Source: a virus. From it: DNA of 64,000 bases. Positions 23,526 through 32,169 of this stretch are shown one piece after another (within the stretch, counting starts at the first letter, position 1; each line of letters starts with the position of its first letter). Both the position numbers and the translations under genes were made by a program. Where the stretch lies: positions 1-64,000 of the IMG/VR virus record IMGVR_UViG_3300028794_000198; one strand, written 5' to 3'. The notes beneath the pieces are model-generated. The model searched no databases. It was not told the origin of the DNA and saw only the letters and a program-made list of their open reading frames with translations.

Positions 23526-24173
23526 CTACTTCAGCTGCGCATGGAGGAACCCCTGGAACTCGTCCTCAGGGGTCAGAGGGGCCTGCTTGTTGTTGGCGCC
23601 GGACGCCTGTGTGCGGTCCGGTGCGGGGCGCCGCGGGCCCTCCTGGGGCTGGGATTTCGCCCAGTGCGGCTTGCGCTCCAAAAGCGCCTGGAGGTCGGCC
23701 TCGATGGCCGCCTCGTCGATGTCGCCGTCAGAGTCGATGTACGAGTCGAGGTCCAACTCGCCGAGCGGGTCGTCCGCGTCGGCGAACGACGTTGCCGCCA
23801 GGGCCTGCACCTGAGTTCGCACCAGGCGCTCGCGGGTCTTGGTGATCCGCTCGTTCGCTGCGGCCAGCTGGTCCGTCAAGCGCTCGGTGTCGGACTTCTC
23901 GGCGTCCTTGAGGCGCTGCAGCTCGGCCGCCTTCGGCTCCAGCTCCTTCAGGCGCTTGCGGAGGTTCTGGGCCTCCGAGTTCGCCTTCCGGATCTTTGCC
24001 TCGGCCTGCTTTCGGTCGAACGGCGTCTCCTCGGTCCCGGTCTCCGCCGCCTGGGCGTCGTCCGTAACCTCGGTGGTGTCATCGACCTCTGCGGCCTCGT
24101 CGGGCGAAATGACGCCCTCCGCGACCTGCTGGACAACTGCGTCGGTCTTGGCGTTCTCGTTCTCTTCGGGCAT
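23526..24173 (-). CDS. Scaffolding protein, 215 aa
   Basis: Acidic N-terminus (VDDTTEVTDDAQAAETGTEE) and a long coiled coil (about 50-120, KQAEAKIRKANSEAQNLRKRLKELEPKAAELQRL) with a short basic C-terminus: the standard architecture of phage scaffolds. It lies directly before the capsid gene. Confidence 0.85.
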   Translation of the reverse strand: MPEENENAKTDAVVQQVAEGVISPDEAAEVDDTTEVTDDAQAAETGTEETPFDRKQAEAKIRKANSEAQNLRKRLKELEPKAAELQRLKDAEKSDTERLTDQLAAANERITKTRERLVRTQVQALAATSFADADDPLGELDLDSYIDSDGDIDEAAIEADLQALLERKPHWAKSQPQEGPRRPAPDRTQASGANNKQAPLTPEDEFQGFLHAQLK

Positions 24174-24252
24174 GACGGATCGGCCCTCCAGGGGCTGTGG
24201 AAATGAGAAAGGCCGCCACCAGGGCGACCTCGTCGAACGTTGAGCGCGGTTG

Positions 24253-25044
24253 TCAGCCGTGCTCGGCTATGGCCCGCCGGAACAGGCGGAGCTGATCGCC
24301 GGAATGGCCTGCGGCGTACTGCTGGTACAGGCGATCCCACTCCTGGGCGTGAGGCGACAGCTCGAAGCGCTGACCTCGGAAGACGGGGACGATCGCGCAG
24401 TGGCAGTCGTTGTGGAACTTCACGACCGAGGCGTCGCCAGTGAACAGTTCGTTCGCATCCCGGCCCGCCGTCTGGGCGTTCCGATAGACGGCGCCCCTGG
24501 ATGCCATCAAGCGACAGAACGCACAGGCCCCCAGCGCGGCAGCGCGGGCATAGGCGACAGCCTGCGGATCCGAATTCACCGCCTGCCGGAGTGTGGCCCT
24601 GCCCCGATCCGCAACCAGCTTCTGTGTCGCGCCGTCGGCTTTGGTCATCGCGGCTTCGAGCCGCACATCCAGAGGCTTCTGCTGGGCAACCGTGGCGACA
24701 GCGTCGTCGCGCGGCCACAGGTCTTTCGTCGCCCACCGCATCGCGCTGTCCACCTGCTCGCCCGGCGGGGGATCCGCCAGCGGCACAGTGAATGCCCCCG
24801 CCGCACCGGCAGAGACCCGCTCCCCGTCGTAAAAGTCGGCAGCCAGAGTCGCCGACACCTCCGAGTAGCGGGCCACGATCGCGGCGACAGCCTCAATCCA
24901 GGGCGGCACCGAGGTCTGCAGCCGAGACGGGTTGATGAGACGCCGAATCCCCCGCAAGTCCCGCAGGAGCAGCCGGGTGAGCCCCAACTGGGCGGCGCGC
25001 CACCGGCCAGCCGACGCGGAGCCGTCAGAGGTTGTTGACGCCAA
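24253..25044 (-). CDS. MuF-like minor head protein, 263 aa
   Basis: Helical N-terminus, then an SPP1 gp7/MuF-type core with AACAFCRLMASRG (C-x2-C) and FHNDCHCAIVPVF (H-x3-C-x-C), a likely metal-binding set seen in VG15-type minor head proteins of actinophages. It overlaps the portal gene by 20 nt and lies before the scaffold, as usual. Confidence 0.85.
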   Translation of the reverse strand: MASTTSDGSASAGRWRAAQLGLTRLLLRDLRGIRRLINPSRLQTSVPPWIEAVAAIVARYSEVSATLAADFYDGERVSAGAAGAFTVPLADPPPGEQVDSAMRWATKDLWPRDDAVATVAQQKPLDVRLEAAMTKADGATQKLVADRGRATLRQAVNSDPQAVAYARAAALGACAFCRLMASRGAVYRNAQTAGRDANELFTGDASVVKFHNDCHCAIVPVFRGQRFELSPHAQEWDRLYQQYAAGHSGDQLRLFRRAIAEHG

Positions 25045-26491
25045 GGCCGACCTCCGGCGGAGTCACCGCAGGCGAACTAGCTCCGGCGCCGAGTTCGGCC
25101 AGCCGATCCATCAGGGAGTTACTTCCGGCCTGGCCTGCAGACCGGGAGCGGTCAGCGCGAACCCGCTGCCGCTGGCCTTCCGTCAAGCCCGCCATCTCCA
25201 ACGTCACATCGGAATCGGCAGGCAGAATGCCCGCCTGGACCAGCTTCACCGTGGCGTCCGCCTGCGCGGCCACCGTCGGCGTCGCCGGGTTGCGCCACAC
25301 CGTCTCGATGCGGCGTGTCTTGTCCGGCGGCTCGCCGTCCCGCACCCACAGCGCGAGGCGCATGGCCTGCTGCCAGGCCGCCCCATACCGGCGGATGCGG
25401 CGCTCGGACCGCTTCACCAGCTTCGCCTCGGTCGACCGGATGGCATCCGCCGAGGCAGGGTTGTCGGTCGTGTAGCCGAGCATGTGGGGCGGCAGGCCGA
25501 ACTGCGCCGACATGATCCGCGCATACAGGTCGATGATCCGCGTCATCGCCGTCGGATCGTGAGCCGCGAACTGGCCCACGTCCGGAACGTTGCCGTCCTC
25601 GTCCCGCTCCAGAGCGAGCACGCGGCCGATGTACGTCTCCCAGGCACTCTTCGCGTTGCCCTCCGCATCCTGGAAGGCGGACTCGGAGGCGCCGAGGATG
25701 TAGCGCTGCGGGGCGCCGAAGAACTCGGCCGCCACCTCCATGCCCATCAGGCGCCGGCATGCAGCATCAGTGATCGACATGACCTCGGGGGTGATCTCCG
25801 ACCTGCCCACCCGGTCCGCGGTGCGCTGGCGGTTCGCCATCCGCACCACCGGCACGACACCCAGGTTATGGATGTCCCGGTCGACGACCTCCCAGCCGCC
25901 CGACTCCGACGGCAGCGCCGTGACGGTCTGATCCGGCAGGTACAAGACGATCATCCGCTCCTCGGGGCCCGACTCCAGATACGAGTCGGCCCGGCACTCA
26001 CGGAGTGCCGCAGTACCCATGCGGATCCGGGCGTCCCACAGCAGCGTCATGTCGAGCGGGGACTCCACCGTGATCAGTGGCGGGCAGTCCGGGGTGCCGC
26101 AGTCACCCGAGCCGACCGCGAGGTACTCGCGGCCGTACACCAGGGCGTCCAGGTGCGCGAGGGACGACTCGTCGAAGAGGTCGTTGGCGTCGGCGATCTC
26201 GTCAAGATCCGACGAGTCGGAACCGTCCTTCCATCGGAACGCCTCCAAGTCGAGGCGCTCCTCCAGGGACTCGACGCCGACCCGAGGCCATCCGATCACC
26301 GTATGCAAGCCCTTGAGCTGCGGCGGAATCGAGATACCCAGATCGCGCACCAGCTGCTCGCCGTTGAAGTACGAGTCCCGCAACTGCAGCGCCCACCGGT
26401 CCCGCAGCATGTCCGCGCGCAGCATGTTGATCAGCGCAAGTTCGTCGTCCGACAGATACACCAGCGGCAGTTCAGGGATCGAGACAGTCAC
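25025..26491 (-). CDS. Portal protein, SPP1 gp6-type, 488 aa
   Basis: LSDDELALINMLRADMLRDRWALQLRDSYFNGEQLVRDLG is the usual N-terminal helix of Gp6-like portals. ALVYGREYLAVG and the later SQFGLPPHMLGY / NPASADAIRSTEAKLVKRSERR segments are typical. GTG 26491 overlaps the terminase stop by 4 nt. Confidence 0.92.
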   Translation of the reverse strand: MTVSIPELPLVYLSDDELALINMLRADMLRDRWALQLRDSYFNGEQLVRDLGISIPPQLKGLHTVIGWPRVGVESLEERLDLEAFRWKDGSDSSDLDEIADANDLFDESSLAHLDALVYGREYLAVGSGDCGTPDCPPLITVESPLDMTLLWDARIRMGTAALRECRADSYLESGPEERMIVLYLPDQTVTALPSESGGWEVVDRDIHNLGVVPVVRMANRQRTADRVGRSEITPEVMSITDAACRRLMGMEVAAEFFGAPQRYILGASESAFQDAEGNAKSAWETYIGRVLALERDEDGNVPDVGQFAAHDPTAMTRIIDLYARIMSAQFGLPPHMLGYTTDNPASADAIRSTEAKLVKRSERRIRRYGAAWQQAMRLALWVRDGEPPDKTRRIETVWRNPATPTVAAQADATVKLVQAGILPADSDVTLEMAGLTEGQRQRVRADRSRSAGQAGSNSLMDRLAELGAGASSPAVTPPEVGLGVNNL

Positions 26492-28260
26492 CGCAACACC
26501 ACCACCCTGCCTTTACCGCGCACGGTGGAGCGCTTCTGATTCTTCGGACTGTTCAACACCAGGCGCCGCAGCATGCGGGCGCCGACCATGCACACCGCGA
26601 GGTCGATTTTCCGGGCGGACTCGCGGTGCTCCTTGCCGATCGTGATCCCCCAAGCATTCGTCCGCCTGCGGGCATTGATCACATGGGTGCGCATCACCTT
26701 GTGGCCGTCGTGGGCCAGGTTCCGCTGCAGCACATCCTCATGCGCGCGCTTCACCGCGTCGGTAAACGTCTCCTGATTGCGGCGGTCACGCATGTCCCAG
26801 CGAACCGCGTGCGCCTTCGGGCCGGCCGATACGGCGCGCAGCGTGAGCTTCTTCCCGAATGCCTGCCCCCAGCGGTCCAGGTAGGTGTCCCAGTACATTT
26901 CGCCGTCGTCGTCCTTGCCGGAGCCGGGGTCGGCATAGAACGCCAGCACCCTGAACCGTCCGAACGCGTTGGCCACAACGCCGTCGACGTCCTCGCGCGG
27001 CACCTGGTACGGCATATAGCCCGGCGTTTCCGGCGACGGCCAGTTCGGAGGCCTCTGCCACACGCCCAGCGTCGACACCAGACCGTCCGACATGCGGCAG
27101 GCCGCCAGGCCCGTCGCATCGTCCGACTTTGAACCGTCGAAGAAGAGGACGACCTCGTCACCGTCTGCCAGCGCCAGATCCTCGCGCTTGCAGGCATCCC
27201 ACTCGTAGCGGGCCAGCCACGCATCCTCCGCCGCGGCGATCTGGTTGAACCAGAAGCGCCGACTGCGGGAAGGCGGGTTGCGGACGTCGAGGATCGACTT
27301 GATGATCCGGGGAATGTTCAGCCAGACCGAGTCGCCCCGGACGGCAAGCAGCACCTTCTCCAGCCACGGCCTGGTGAGCTTCGCCTCGGGCGGCGCCTCC
27401 AGCGAGTCGTACAGAATCCCCGTGTCCTCGGCGCGGCCTGCCTCGGCCGCCTCGTAGGCGTCGCGGGTCTGCTCAGCGACCGAGTCCTCGCCGGGCTCGA
27501 ACGCGTTGGTGATCGCGAATGTCCGGGCCGAACCGTCCGCCGACTTCGTAGCGTTGCGCTCGATCGTGGCGGCCATCTCGTGGCCCTGGTTCGACTCGAT
27601 CCAGTGGTGCGTCTCGTTGAGCAGGGTGAAGGTGGTCCGGCCGCCCTCAAGGGCGCGCGGCGAAGAGGTCACGGCCTCGATGCGCGCCTGCCCCTTGTGG
27701 GCGTAGACGATCTCCTTGCCGACATCGATGCCGAACTCGGCCCTGGCTTTCGGGGTGAACAGTGACCCGAAGATGATCATTGTGTTGCGGGTCTGATCCT
27801 TCGACACCGCAGCCACCTGCACCCACGGCTCCAGGTGGGGCTCGCCGACCGCCTGCCCCTCCGGCACGCCACTCTCGTCGTCCGGGCCGGCAATCCGCCC
27901 CGACCAGCGGGACGGGCCGACGAACTCGACAGCGCACAACGTAGCGCCGAACGGATCCTTGCCCCAGCCCTTCAAGCGCTGAAGCACGGCATCTCGGTAC
28001 GCGAACTCGCCGGTCACTGGATCGAGGGCAAACCACCACAGGACCAAGCGGACCTGCTCGCTCGTGTACCGCCACCGCTCACCGCGATGCTGAAGATAGG
28101 CGCCCGTCCACACGAGAACATGCCAGCCGAGCGTGAACGCCGGCTTGATGAACAGGCCGTCCTCGCCGCGCGTCCAGGTCGGCCCGATGACAACGGGCGT
28201 GACCTCGTCCGGGACTTCCTCGACCGACTGCTCAGCCACCGAAGGCGGAGCGGTAGTCAT
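26488..28260 (-). CDS. Terminase large subunit, 590 aa
   Basis: ATPase-nuclease that packages DNA. A P-loop-like LKGWGKDPFGA (about residue 112), an adenine-binding/Walker-B region with TFTLLNETHHWIESN, and the RNase H-like nuclease with VVLFFDGSKSDDATG (about residue 375) and FYADPGSGKDDDGEMYWD are visible. ATG 28260 overlaps the small subunit by 29 nt. Confidence 0.93.
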   Translation of the reverse strand: MTTAPPSVAEQSVEEVPDEVTPVVIGPTWTRGEDGLFIKPAFTLGWHVLVWTGAYLQHRGERWRYTSEQVRLVLWWFALDPVTGEFAYRDAVLQRLKGWGKDPFGATLCAVEFVGPSRWSGRIAGPDDESGVPEGQAVGEPHLEPWVQVAAVSKDQTRNTMIIFGSLFTPKARAEFGIDVGKEIVYAHKGQARIEAVTSSPRALEGGRTTFTLLNETHHWIESNQGHEMAATIERNATKSADGSARTFAITNAFEPGEDSVAEQTRDAYEAAEAGRAEDTGILYDSLEAPPEAKLTRPWLEKVLLAVRGDSVWLNIPRIIKSILDVRNPPSRSRRFWFNQIAAAEDAWLARYEWDACKREDLALADGDEVVLFFDGSKSDDATGLAACRMSDGLVSTLGVWQRPPNWPSPETPGYMPYQVPREDVDGVVANAFGRFRVLAFYADPGSGKDDDGEMYWDTYLDRWGQAFGKKLTLRAVSAGPKAHAVRWDMRDRRNQETFTDAVKRAHEDVLQRNLAHDGHKVMRTHVINARRRTNAWGITIGKEHRESARKIDLAVCMVGARMLRRLVLNSPKNQKRSTVRGKGRVVVLR

Positions 28261-28672
28261 CGAGCGCCGTCACCTTCGCGCCACCCTGCGAGGCGGGCTT
28301 CTTCCGCTCCAGCTCCATGCGAGCCCGACGCCGGTCGCCCTCCGTCGTCAACAGCGACGACATGACGCTGTTCAGGGCGGCCACCAACTGGCCGTTCGGG
28401 CCGCGCTCCGACAGCAGCACCTTCGACATCAGGTCGGCGGCATACCGGGCCACCGCCCAGTCCGACGGCTGATAGAACGCGGACTGCCCCGACTCGCGCA
28501 GCGACAGATACCAGTCGGCGGAGATCGGATGCCACAGCGGATCAGCATCCGGCAGATCCGGCAGATCGTCCGGCGCCCCCGACGGGGCCCTCGTGACGGA
28601 ATCCTGCTCTTCCTTCGAGCGATGGCCCATGCGCTCCTCGGAGCGCTTACCGATAGGTCCACGAGCGCCCAT
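28232..28672 (-). CDS. Terminase small subunit, 146 aa
   Basis: Short MGARGPIGKRSEERMGHRS start is a typical phage small-terminase N-terminus. A central helical region (WHPISADWYLSLRESGQSAFYQPSDWAVARYAADLM) and a basic C-terminal helix follow. It directly precedes and overlaps the large subunit. A small hairpin (about 28743-28759) separates it from the upstream prim-pol-like gene. Confidence 0.85.
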   Translation of the reverse strand: MGARGPIGKRSEERMGHRSKEEQDSVTRAPSGAPDDLPDLPDADPLWHPISADWYLSLRESGQSAFYQPSDWAVARYAADLMSKVLLSERGPNGQLVAALNSVMSSLLTTEGDRRRARMELERKKPASQGGAKVTALDDYRSAFGG

Positions 28673-28758
28673 GACGACCTCCAGGGTCAGAGCGCGCCAC
28701 CAGGGCGCACGGAGGGCTGGAAACGACAGCGCCCCAACTCAGGGACGCCGCCGGGGCG

Positions 28759-29385
28759 TCAGAGCGAGGCGACCAAACCGGCCGCATCAGGCAGCACGGC
28801 AAGACTCAACGGCGTACCCGGAACCCGGTCACCGACGATGATGTAGCGGCGATCCGAGTACACCTCGAACGCCAACTCCCCCTTGCGGATACGGCGGCCT
28901 GCCGGGACGGCGCCGCGGAACCACAGGTGCAGGCCGGTACCGGACCGGCCGCGTTCCATGTACGTCGGCGGCAACCGGTCCACGATCGCCTGCGCCCACG
29001 GAAGGACGCTTCCATCCTCGACCGCATGGTCCAGGTCGACGACCATGATGCCGTCGCCGGCCGTGAGGACGAAGCCGATGCCGTCGCCCGTCTTGGATCC
29101 GGCGACTGCGGCGTAGTCCGACCAGGACGACGGGTCCTTCACCGAGGCGAAACGGCCGTCGGTGCGCAGCGGCACCTTGTCCTTGTGCCGCACCCAGCGG
29201 GGACGTGAGGTCAGCTCGGCGGGAATACGGGCCTGCTGCTCGGCAGCAAGGGCTGCGTCACGCTCACGCTTGCGGGCCCGAGCTGCGAGGACGCGATGCG
29301 AGTTGGAGCAGTAGCGGCGGTCCGACCGGTGCATGACCGGCAGCTCTCCCCCGCAGTGCGCGCACCTCTGAAGCGTCTCTGGCAT
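28759..29385 (-). CDS. Zn-finger prim-pol-like protein, 208 aa
   Basis: An N-terminal zinc finger (CAHCGGELP...YCSNSHR, about residues 8-34) is followed by a basic helix and an archaeo-eukaryotic primase-like segment. GDGIGFVLTAGDGIMVVDLDHAVE carries the D-x-D pair and GRSGTGLHLWFRG the S-x-T-G-x-H motif of bifunctional primase-polymerase N-terminal domains. It is shorter than typical prim-pols and no helicase follows, so it may be a reduced or accessory form. ATG 29385. Confidence 0.75.
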   Translation of the reverse strand: MPETLQRCAHCGGELPVMHRSDRRYCSNSHRVLAARARKRERDAALAAEQQARIPAELTSRPRWVRHKDKVPLRTDGRFASVKDPSSWSDYAAVAGSKTGDGIGFVLTAGDGIMVVDLDHAVEDGSVLPWAQAIVDRLPPTYMERGRSGTGLHLWFRGAVPAGRRIRKGELAFEVYSDRRYIIVGDRVPGTPLSLAVLPDAAGLVASL

Positions 29386-29413
29386 GCATCCAGGATAGCG
29401 CCGCCTGTTAACG

Positions 29414-29441
29414 ACTATAGGCATTTGAGCTGCACTGTTAC
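29414..29441 (-). promoter_or_regulatory. Candidate promoter for prim-pol-like gene
   Basis: Minus-strand TATAGT (29419-29414) lies 16 nt downstream of GTAACA (29441-29436), giving 5/6 and 4/6 matches to the sigma-70 boxes. The start would be about 20 nt before ATG 29385. The local sequence is AT-richer than the surroundings. Confidence 0.4.
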
Positions 29442-29444
29442 CGG

Positions 29445-29562
29445 CCTGCGACATAGCTCAGCCACCCGAGCGGACTGGACCACTTAGGCATACTCGCAGG
29501 TCAGGGGCCTTGGAAACCCGGGGGGGATGTCAGGTGCTATACGGGCCCGATCCTAAAGGATC
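29445..29562. other. Structured noncoding stretch, 29445-29562
   Basis: CCTGCGA (29445-29451) pairs with TCGCAGG (29494-29500), enclosing GCTC-agccaccc-GAGC. Further on is the palindrome GATCCT-AA-AGGATC (29549-29562). No gene is visible between 29386 and 29610. The GCTC...GAGC piece resembles a tRNA D-arm, but no T-arm follows. The stretch could be a leader or a cis-acting site. Confidence 0.35.
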
Positions 29563-29610
29563 ATGGGTGGGGGGTACGCCCCCTATGTCCGTTTAGGGTT
29601 GGATCAAGGT

Positions 29611-29790
29611 TCAGAGATCATCCGGATCAGCCTCGTGCGTCCAGGCGTGGGCGATCACGTCCGTGAGGTCAGGCTCAACGCTCATGATCAGCATGTTGCC
29701 TTCGCGACCTCTCGACGTGATCACTGTCGTGATCGGTACTGCGACGTCGCACTCGGGACAGTGGACCTGGACCGCACCGACCGCTGCCAC
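29611..29790 (-). CDS. Small zinc-ribbon-like protein, 59 aa
   Basis: GTG 29790 has GGGGAGG upstream. The product opens with VHCPECDVAVPI, a single C-x2-C knuckle, and ends in acidic residues. Its function is unknown. Confidence 0.5.
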   Translation of the reverse strand: MAAVGAVQVHCPECDVAVPITTVITSRGREGNMLIMSVEPDLTDVIAHAWTHEADPDDL

Positions 29791-29816
29791 GCTCGCCTCC
29801 CCGGTGGCCGACGTAC

Positions 29817-29993
29817 CTACCGGCTGGCCTGCTCCCTGCCGTCGAGGGAGTGGTGCACCAGCAGCCAGCCCGTCGACCCGTCCTCCTGGGTGGCCGGCCT
29901 GACCTCGGGCCCGCACGCGCAGTCGGGCTCGCTGGTGCTGGTGTCGTGGTCGACCAGGTCGTGCTGTGGTGTGACGTGAAGGGTGTTGGTCAC
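29817..29993 (-). CDS. Small hypothetical protein, 58 aa
   Basis: GTG 29993 overlaps the previous stop by 4 nt (GTGA), which decides the start. The product is hydrophilic with a CACG motif and a WLLVHHSLDGR C-terminus. Not recognised. Confidence 0.5.
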   Translation of the reverse strand: MTNTLHVTPQHDLVDHDTSTSEPDCACGPEVRPATQEDGSTGWLLVHHSLDGREQASR

Positions 29994-30250
29994 CGCCGCT
30001 TGGCCCCGCCTCGCAGTGCCTTGGCGTGAGCGCTCGTGCTCATGCCTGTCGCCGCGATATGCCTCAGCTGGCAGTATCCCTTGGCTCGCGCCCCAAGATG
30101 CTTTGACAGGAGTCGGTTGCATCGGGACCAGTCGCCTGGTGTACCCCAGCGGATCTTGGCCGCCCCGACCCCGTGGGTCCAGTAGTTGCGCAGGGTCTGG
30201 GCGTTGCCGCCGCCTTTGCGTCCGCCGTTGCCTTGCCTGCCGCGTGCCAT
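29990..30250 (-). CDS. Small basic phage protein, 86 aa
   Basis: The segment AQTLRNYWTHGVGAAKIRWGTPGDWSRCNRLLSKHLG followed by a CQLRH-like stretch resembles a short basic protein I have seen repeatedly in actinophages near packaging genes. The function is unknown; it may bind nucleic acid. ATG 30250. Confidence 0.65.
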   Translation of the reverse strand: MARGRQGNGGRKGGGNAQTLRNYWTHGVGAAKIRWGTPGDWSRCNRLLSKHLGARAKGYCQLRHIAATGMSTSAHAKALRGGAKRR

Positions 30251-30459
30251 CACGTGCCACCCTTCTCCAGCGCGGGCCCGCCCTGTGGTGCGTCTACCCG
30301 CATGATGCTGCGGATCTGCTCACGGGGTACGGCGAAGCAGGTGCCGGCTTCGTCTTTGAAGATGGCCCAGTCGGGGGTGAACTCGACGGTGAGTGCGTCG
30401 TCTTCGAGGAGGACGTCTTCGCCGCGTCGCTCGTTGTGGACGATGAGGTAGGCGGGCAT
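30250..30459 (-). CDS. Small hypothetical protein, 69 aa
   Basis: ATG 30459 has AAGGCGG upstream. An SH3-like or PH-like small beta protein is suggested by AYLIVHNERRGEDVLLEDDALTVEF...FAVPREQIRSIMRV. Not recognised. It overlaps the next gene start by one base. Confidence 0.55.
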   Translation of the reverse strand: MPAYLIVHNERRGEDVLLEDDALTVEFTPDWAIFKDEAGTCFAVPREQIRSIMRVDAPQGGPALEKGGT

Positions 30460-30469
30460 AGTCACCGCC

Positions 30470-30763
30470 TTACAGGAGTCCTGGGTGCCGCTCGGGCTGG
30501 CGCTTCCGCCCGGGCGGCGGGTTGGCGGCCTTAGCCGCGCGGCCCTCTGCGCTGGACTTCAACCCATGGCATGTGGCGCAGACGCCTTGAAGTCGATCCT
30601 CTGCATGATCGTCAGTCTTGGCCTCGACGTGATCGCAGTGACTGCTCGGCCGTACCCCGCAGATCTTGCACGTCGGGTCGCGGGCGAGCACCTTGGCACG
30701 AATGGTCGACCAGTTCGACGGCAGCCGGCTCTTGCGGTCCGAGTTCTTCCAGCCTCCGCTCAC
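30470..30763 (-). CDS. HNH endonuclease, 97 aa
   Basis: Small ββα-metal nuclease: RDPTCKICGVRPSSHCDHVEAKTDDH, then LQGVCATCHGLKSSAEG. The D-H pair and CxxC pairs form the zinc-stabilised HNH fold. Phages with this terminase type often encode an HNH protein near the packaging genes that assists DNA cleavage. Confidence 0.88.
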   Translation of the reverse strand: MSGGWKNSDRKSRLPSNWSTIRAKVLARDPTCKICGVRPSSHCDHVEAKTDDHAEDRLQGVCATCHGLKSSAEGRAAKAANPPPGRKRQPERHPGLL

Positions 30764-31035
30764 GGCTGCGCCTCGGCGTTGGGGTCGTCCTTCCGCCCTG
30801 GGCGCCAGTCGGTGACGAGGTCGAGGGTGAGCGTGCAGTCGTCGGGGTTGTAGCCGGTGATGCGGTAGACGACTTGGTCGGCGATGTTGACGTTGCCGCC
30901 TTCGATCCTGATGAAGAGGCCGGGGCCCCCAACGGCGTCGACGTCCATCTTCGCCCGCTGCGGGGCTTCGTCGACGACGACGCCTTTCCCGAGGTGGCGG
31001 CTGATCTGGATGTCTCCGTACTCGGTGCCGCTCAT
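30760..31035 (-). CDS. Hypothetical protein, 91 aa
   Basis: The ATG at 31035 is chosen over an adjacent ATG at 31038. A compact beta-rich protein: DIQISRHLGKGVVVDEAPQR, then NIADQVVYRITGYNPDDCTLTLDLV. No family is recognised. It overlaps the HNH gene by 4 nt. Confidence 0.6.
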   Translation of the reverse strand: MSGTEYGDIQISRHLGKGVVVDEAPQRAKMDVDAVGGPGLFIRIEGGNVNIADQVVYRITGYNPDDCTLTLDLVTDWRPGRKDDPNAEAQP

Positions 31036-31038
31036 CAC

Positions 31039-31230
31039 CTACTCCTCACCGCTGCTGCTGGGTGACCAGCCTGCGAATCCGGCGCGCCGGTCGGCCGGGC
31101 TGCTTGCGGTGGCGACGCCGTATAGCCGGATGGCGGTTTCTTCGGCGCGTCGGAGTGCGTCGTCGGCGCCGCTGATTTCGACGGTGATGTCGCGGGTGCC
31201 GTCGGACAGCTTGACTGTCACGTCAGGCAT
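31039..31230 (-). CDS. Small hypothetical protein, 63 aa
   Basis: MPDVTVKLSDGTRDITVEISGADDALRRAEETAIRLYG is an alpha/beta pattern, followed by a flexible tail. ATG 31230 lies inside the previous gene (8-nt overlap). Not recognised. Confidence 0.5.
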   Translation of the reverse strand: MPDVTVKLSDGTRDITVEISGADDALRRAEETAIRLYGVATASSPADRRAGFAGWSPSSSGEE

Positions 31231-31429
31231 CGGCGTGGGGCAGCGCGGCGTTCTCGATGAGGTAGTTACCTGCTTCGACGAGTAGGGCGCCGAGGGCTCG
31301 GTAGACGTCTTCTGCGTAGAGCGTGCCGCCACGAGGGGCGACGGCGAGGGTGCCGATGCGTCCTCCGATTGGGGTGGCTCCGGGGAGGCAGGTGGTGACC
31401 TCTACGGGTGCTGTGATCTCTGCAGCCAT
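31223..31429 (-). CDS. Small hypothetical protein, 68 aa
   Basis: ATG 31429 is preceded by a GGAGCCAGCGCC leader resembling the initiation cassette seen before three other genes here. The protein (EDVYRALGALLVEAGNYLIENAAL) is short and helical. Not recognised. Confidence 0.5.
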   Translation of the reverse strand: MAAEITAPVEVTTCLPGATPIGGRIGTLAVAPRGGTLYAEDVYRALGALLVEAGNYLIENAALPHADA

Positions 31430-31456
31430 GGCGCTGGCTCCTGTGGTCGTCAAGGG

Positions 31457-31873
31457 TTACGGCTTCCAGCGACGCCCGAGTAGCGCTTCGGGCACGTCGC
31501 TGGTGGTGATGGGCGGGGTGATCCAGTGGGCGAGGCGTGGGCCGGTGCTCGACTTGCGCTCGGGCGGTGTCGGCTGGTCAAGGCTCGCGAGAATCTCGGC
31601 GGTTACGCCTTGGGCGTGCGCGAGGTCGAGCAGTTCGGGGCAGTCGTTGAGGTTGTCGACGTTCGCCAGATCCATGTCGCTGTAGGTGCCGCAGCCGTGG
31701 CAGGCGATCGCGTAGGGGTTCCTCGGGTCGAGCGTGTGCCGGGCGAGGATGCGGCGGTCCGCCTCGCAGCGGCGCAGGATGGGCGCGGCTTCGTCGCTCG
31801 GAATGCAGTCCTCTTCGATCGACCGCTCAACAGTGTGGACTTGCTGGGTGATCCAGGCGTGGAGATCCGTCAC
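31457..31873 (-). CDS. DUF6221-like protein, 138 aa
   Basis: Opening MTDLHAWITQQVHTVERSIEEDC, then CEADRRILARH and a CHGCGTYSDMD knuckle with CPELLDLA, follow the layout of the Streptomyces DUF6221 family (helix, A/RRILxxH, C-x2-C). A second member is at 43876. The function is unknown. Confidence 0.65.
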   Translation of the reverse strand: MTDLHAWITQQVHTVERSIEEDCIPSDEAAPILRRCEADRRILARHTLDPRNPYAIACHGCGTYSDMDLANVDNLNDCPELLDLAHAQGVTAEILASLDQPTPPERKSSTGPRLAHWITPPITTSDVPEALLGRRWKP

Positions 31874-32148
31874 GGCGTCTCCTCGGTGCTGGCGCCTTGC
31901 GGGGCCGGGAATCCGGAGAGGTCATCCGTGAGCGCGTTCCACGTCGACTCGATGTGGTCTTTCGTGGTGCTCTGCGCGGCGGCTTGGACGTAGGCGCGGA
32001 TGGCTTCGGCCTGGTCGCGGACGTCGATGGGGATGGCGCTGACGACTGCGTTGAGGCAGGTCTTGTCGGCACCGTGCTCGTCTTCGTGGTTGAGCATGGC
32101 GATAGTCAGGTCCCATACCCATTTGGGCAGGACAGTGTTGGAAGCCAT
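31870..32148 (-). CDS. Small hypothetical protein, 92 aa
   Basis: ATG 32148 has the leader GGAAGGCCCGCGCCC. The protein is helical and acidic (IAMLNHEDEHGADKTCLNAVV). It overlaps the DUF6221-like gene by 4 nt. Not recognised. Confidence 0.55.
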   Translation of the reverse strand: MASNTVLPKWVWDLTIAMLNHEDEHGADKTCLNAVVSAIPIDVRDQAEAIRAYVQAAAQSTTKDHIESTWNALTDDLSGFPAPQGASTEETP

Positions 32149-32169
32149 GGGCGCGGGCCTTCCGTGGGT

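Noticed and set aside
29445-29520. Possible tRNA around a GCTC...GAGC D-arm-like hairpin
   Set aside because: No T-arm (no TTC motif), no anticodon stem and no acceptor pairing beyond the outer 7-bp repeat.
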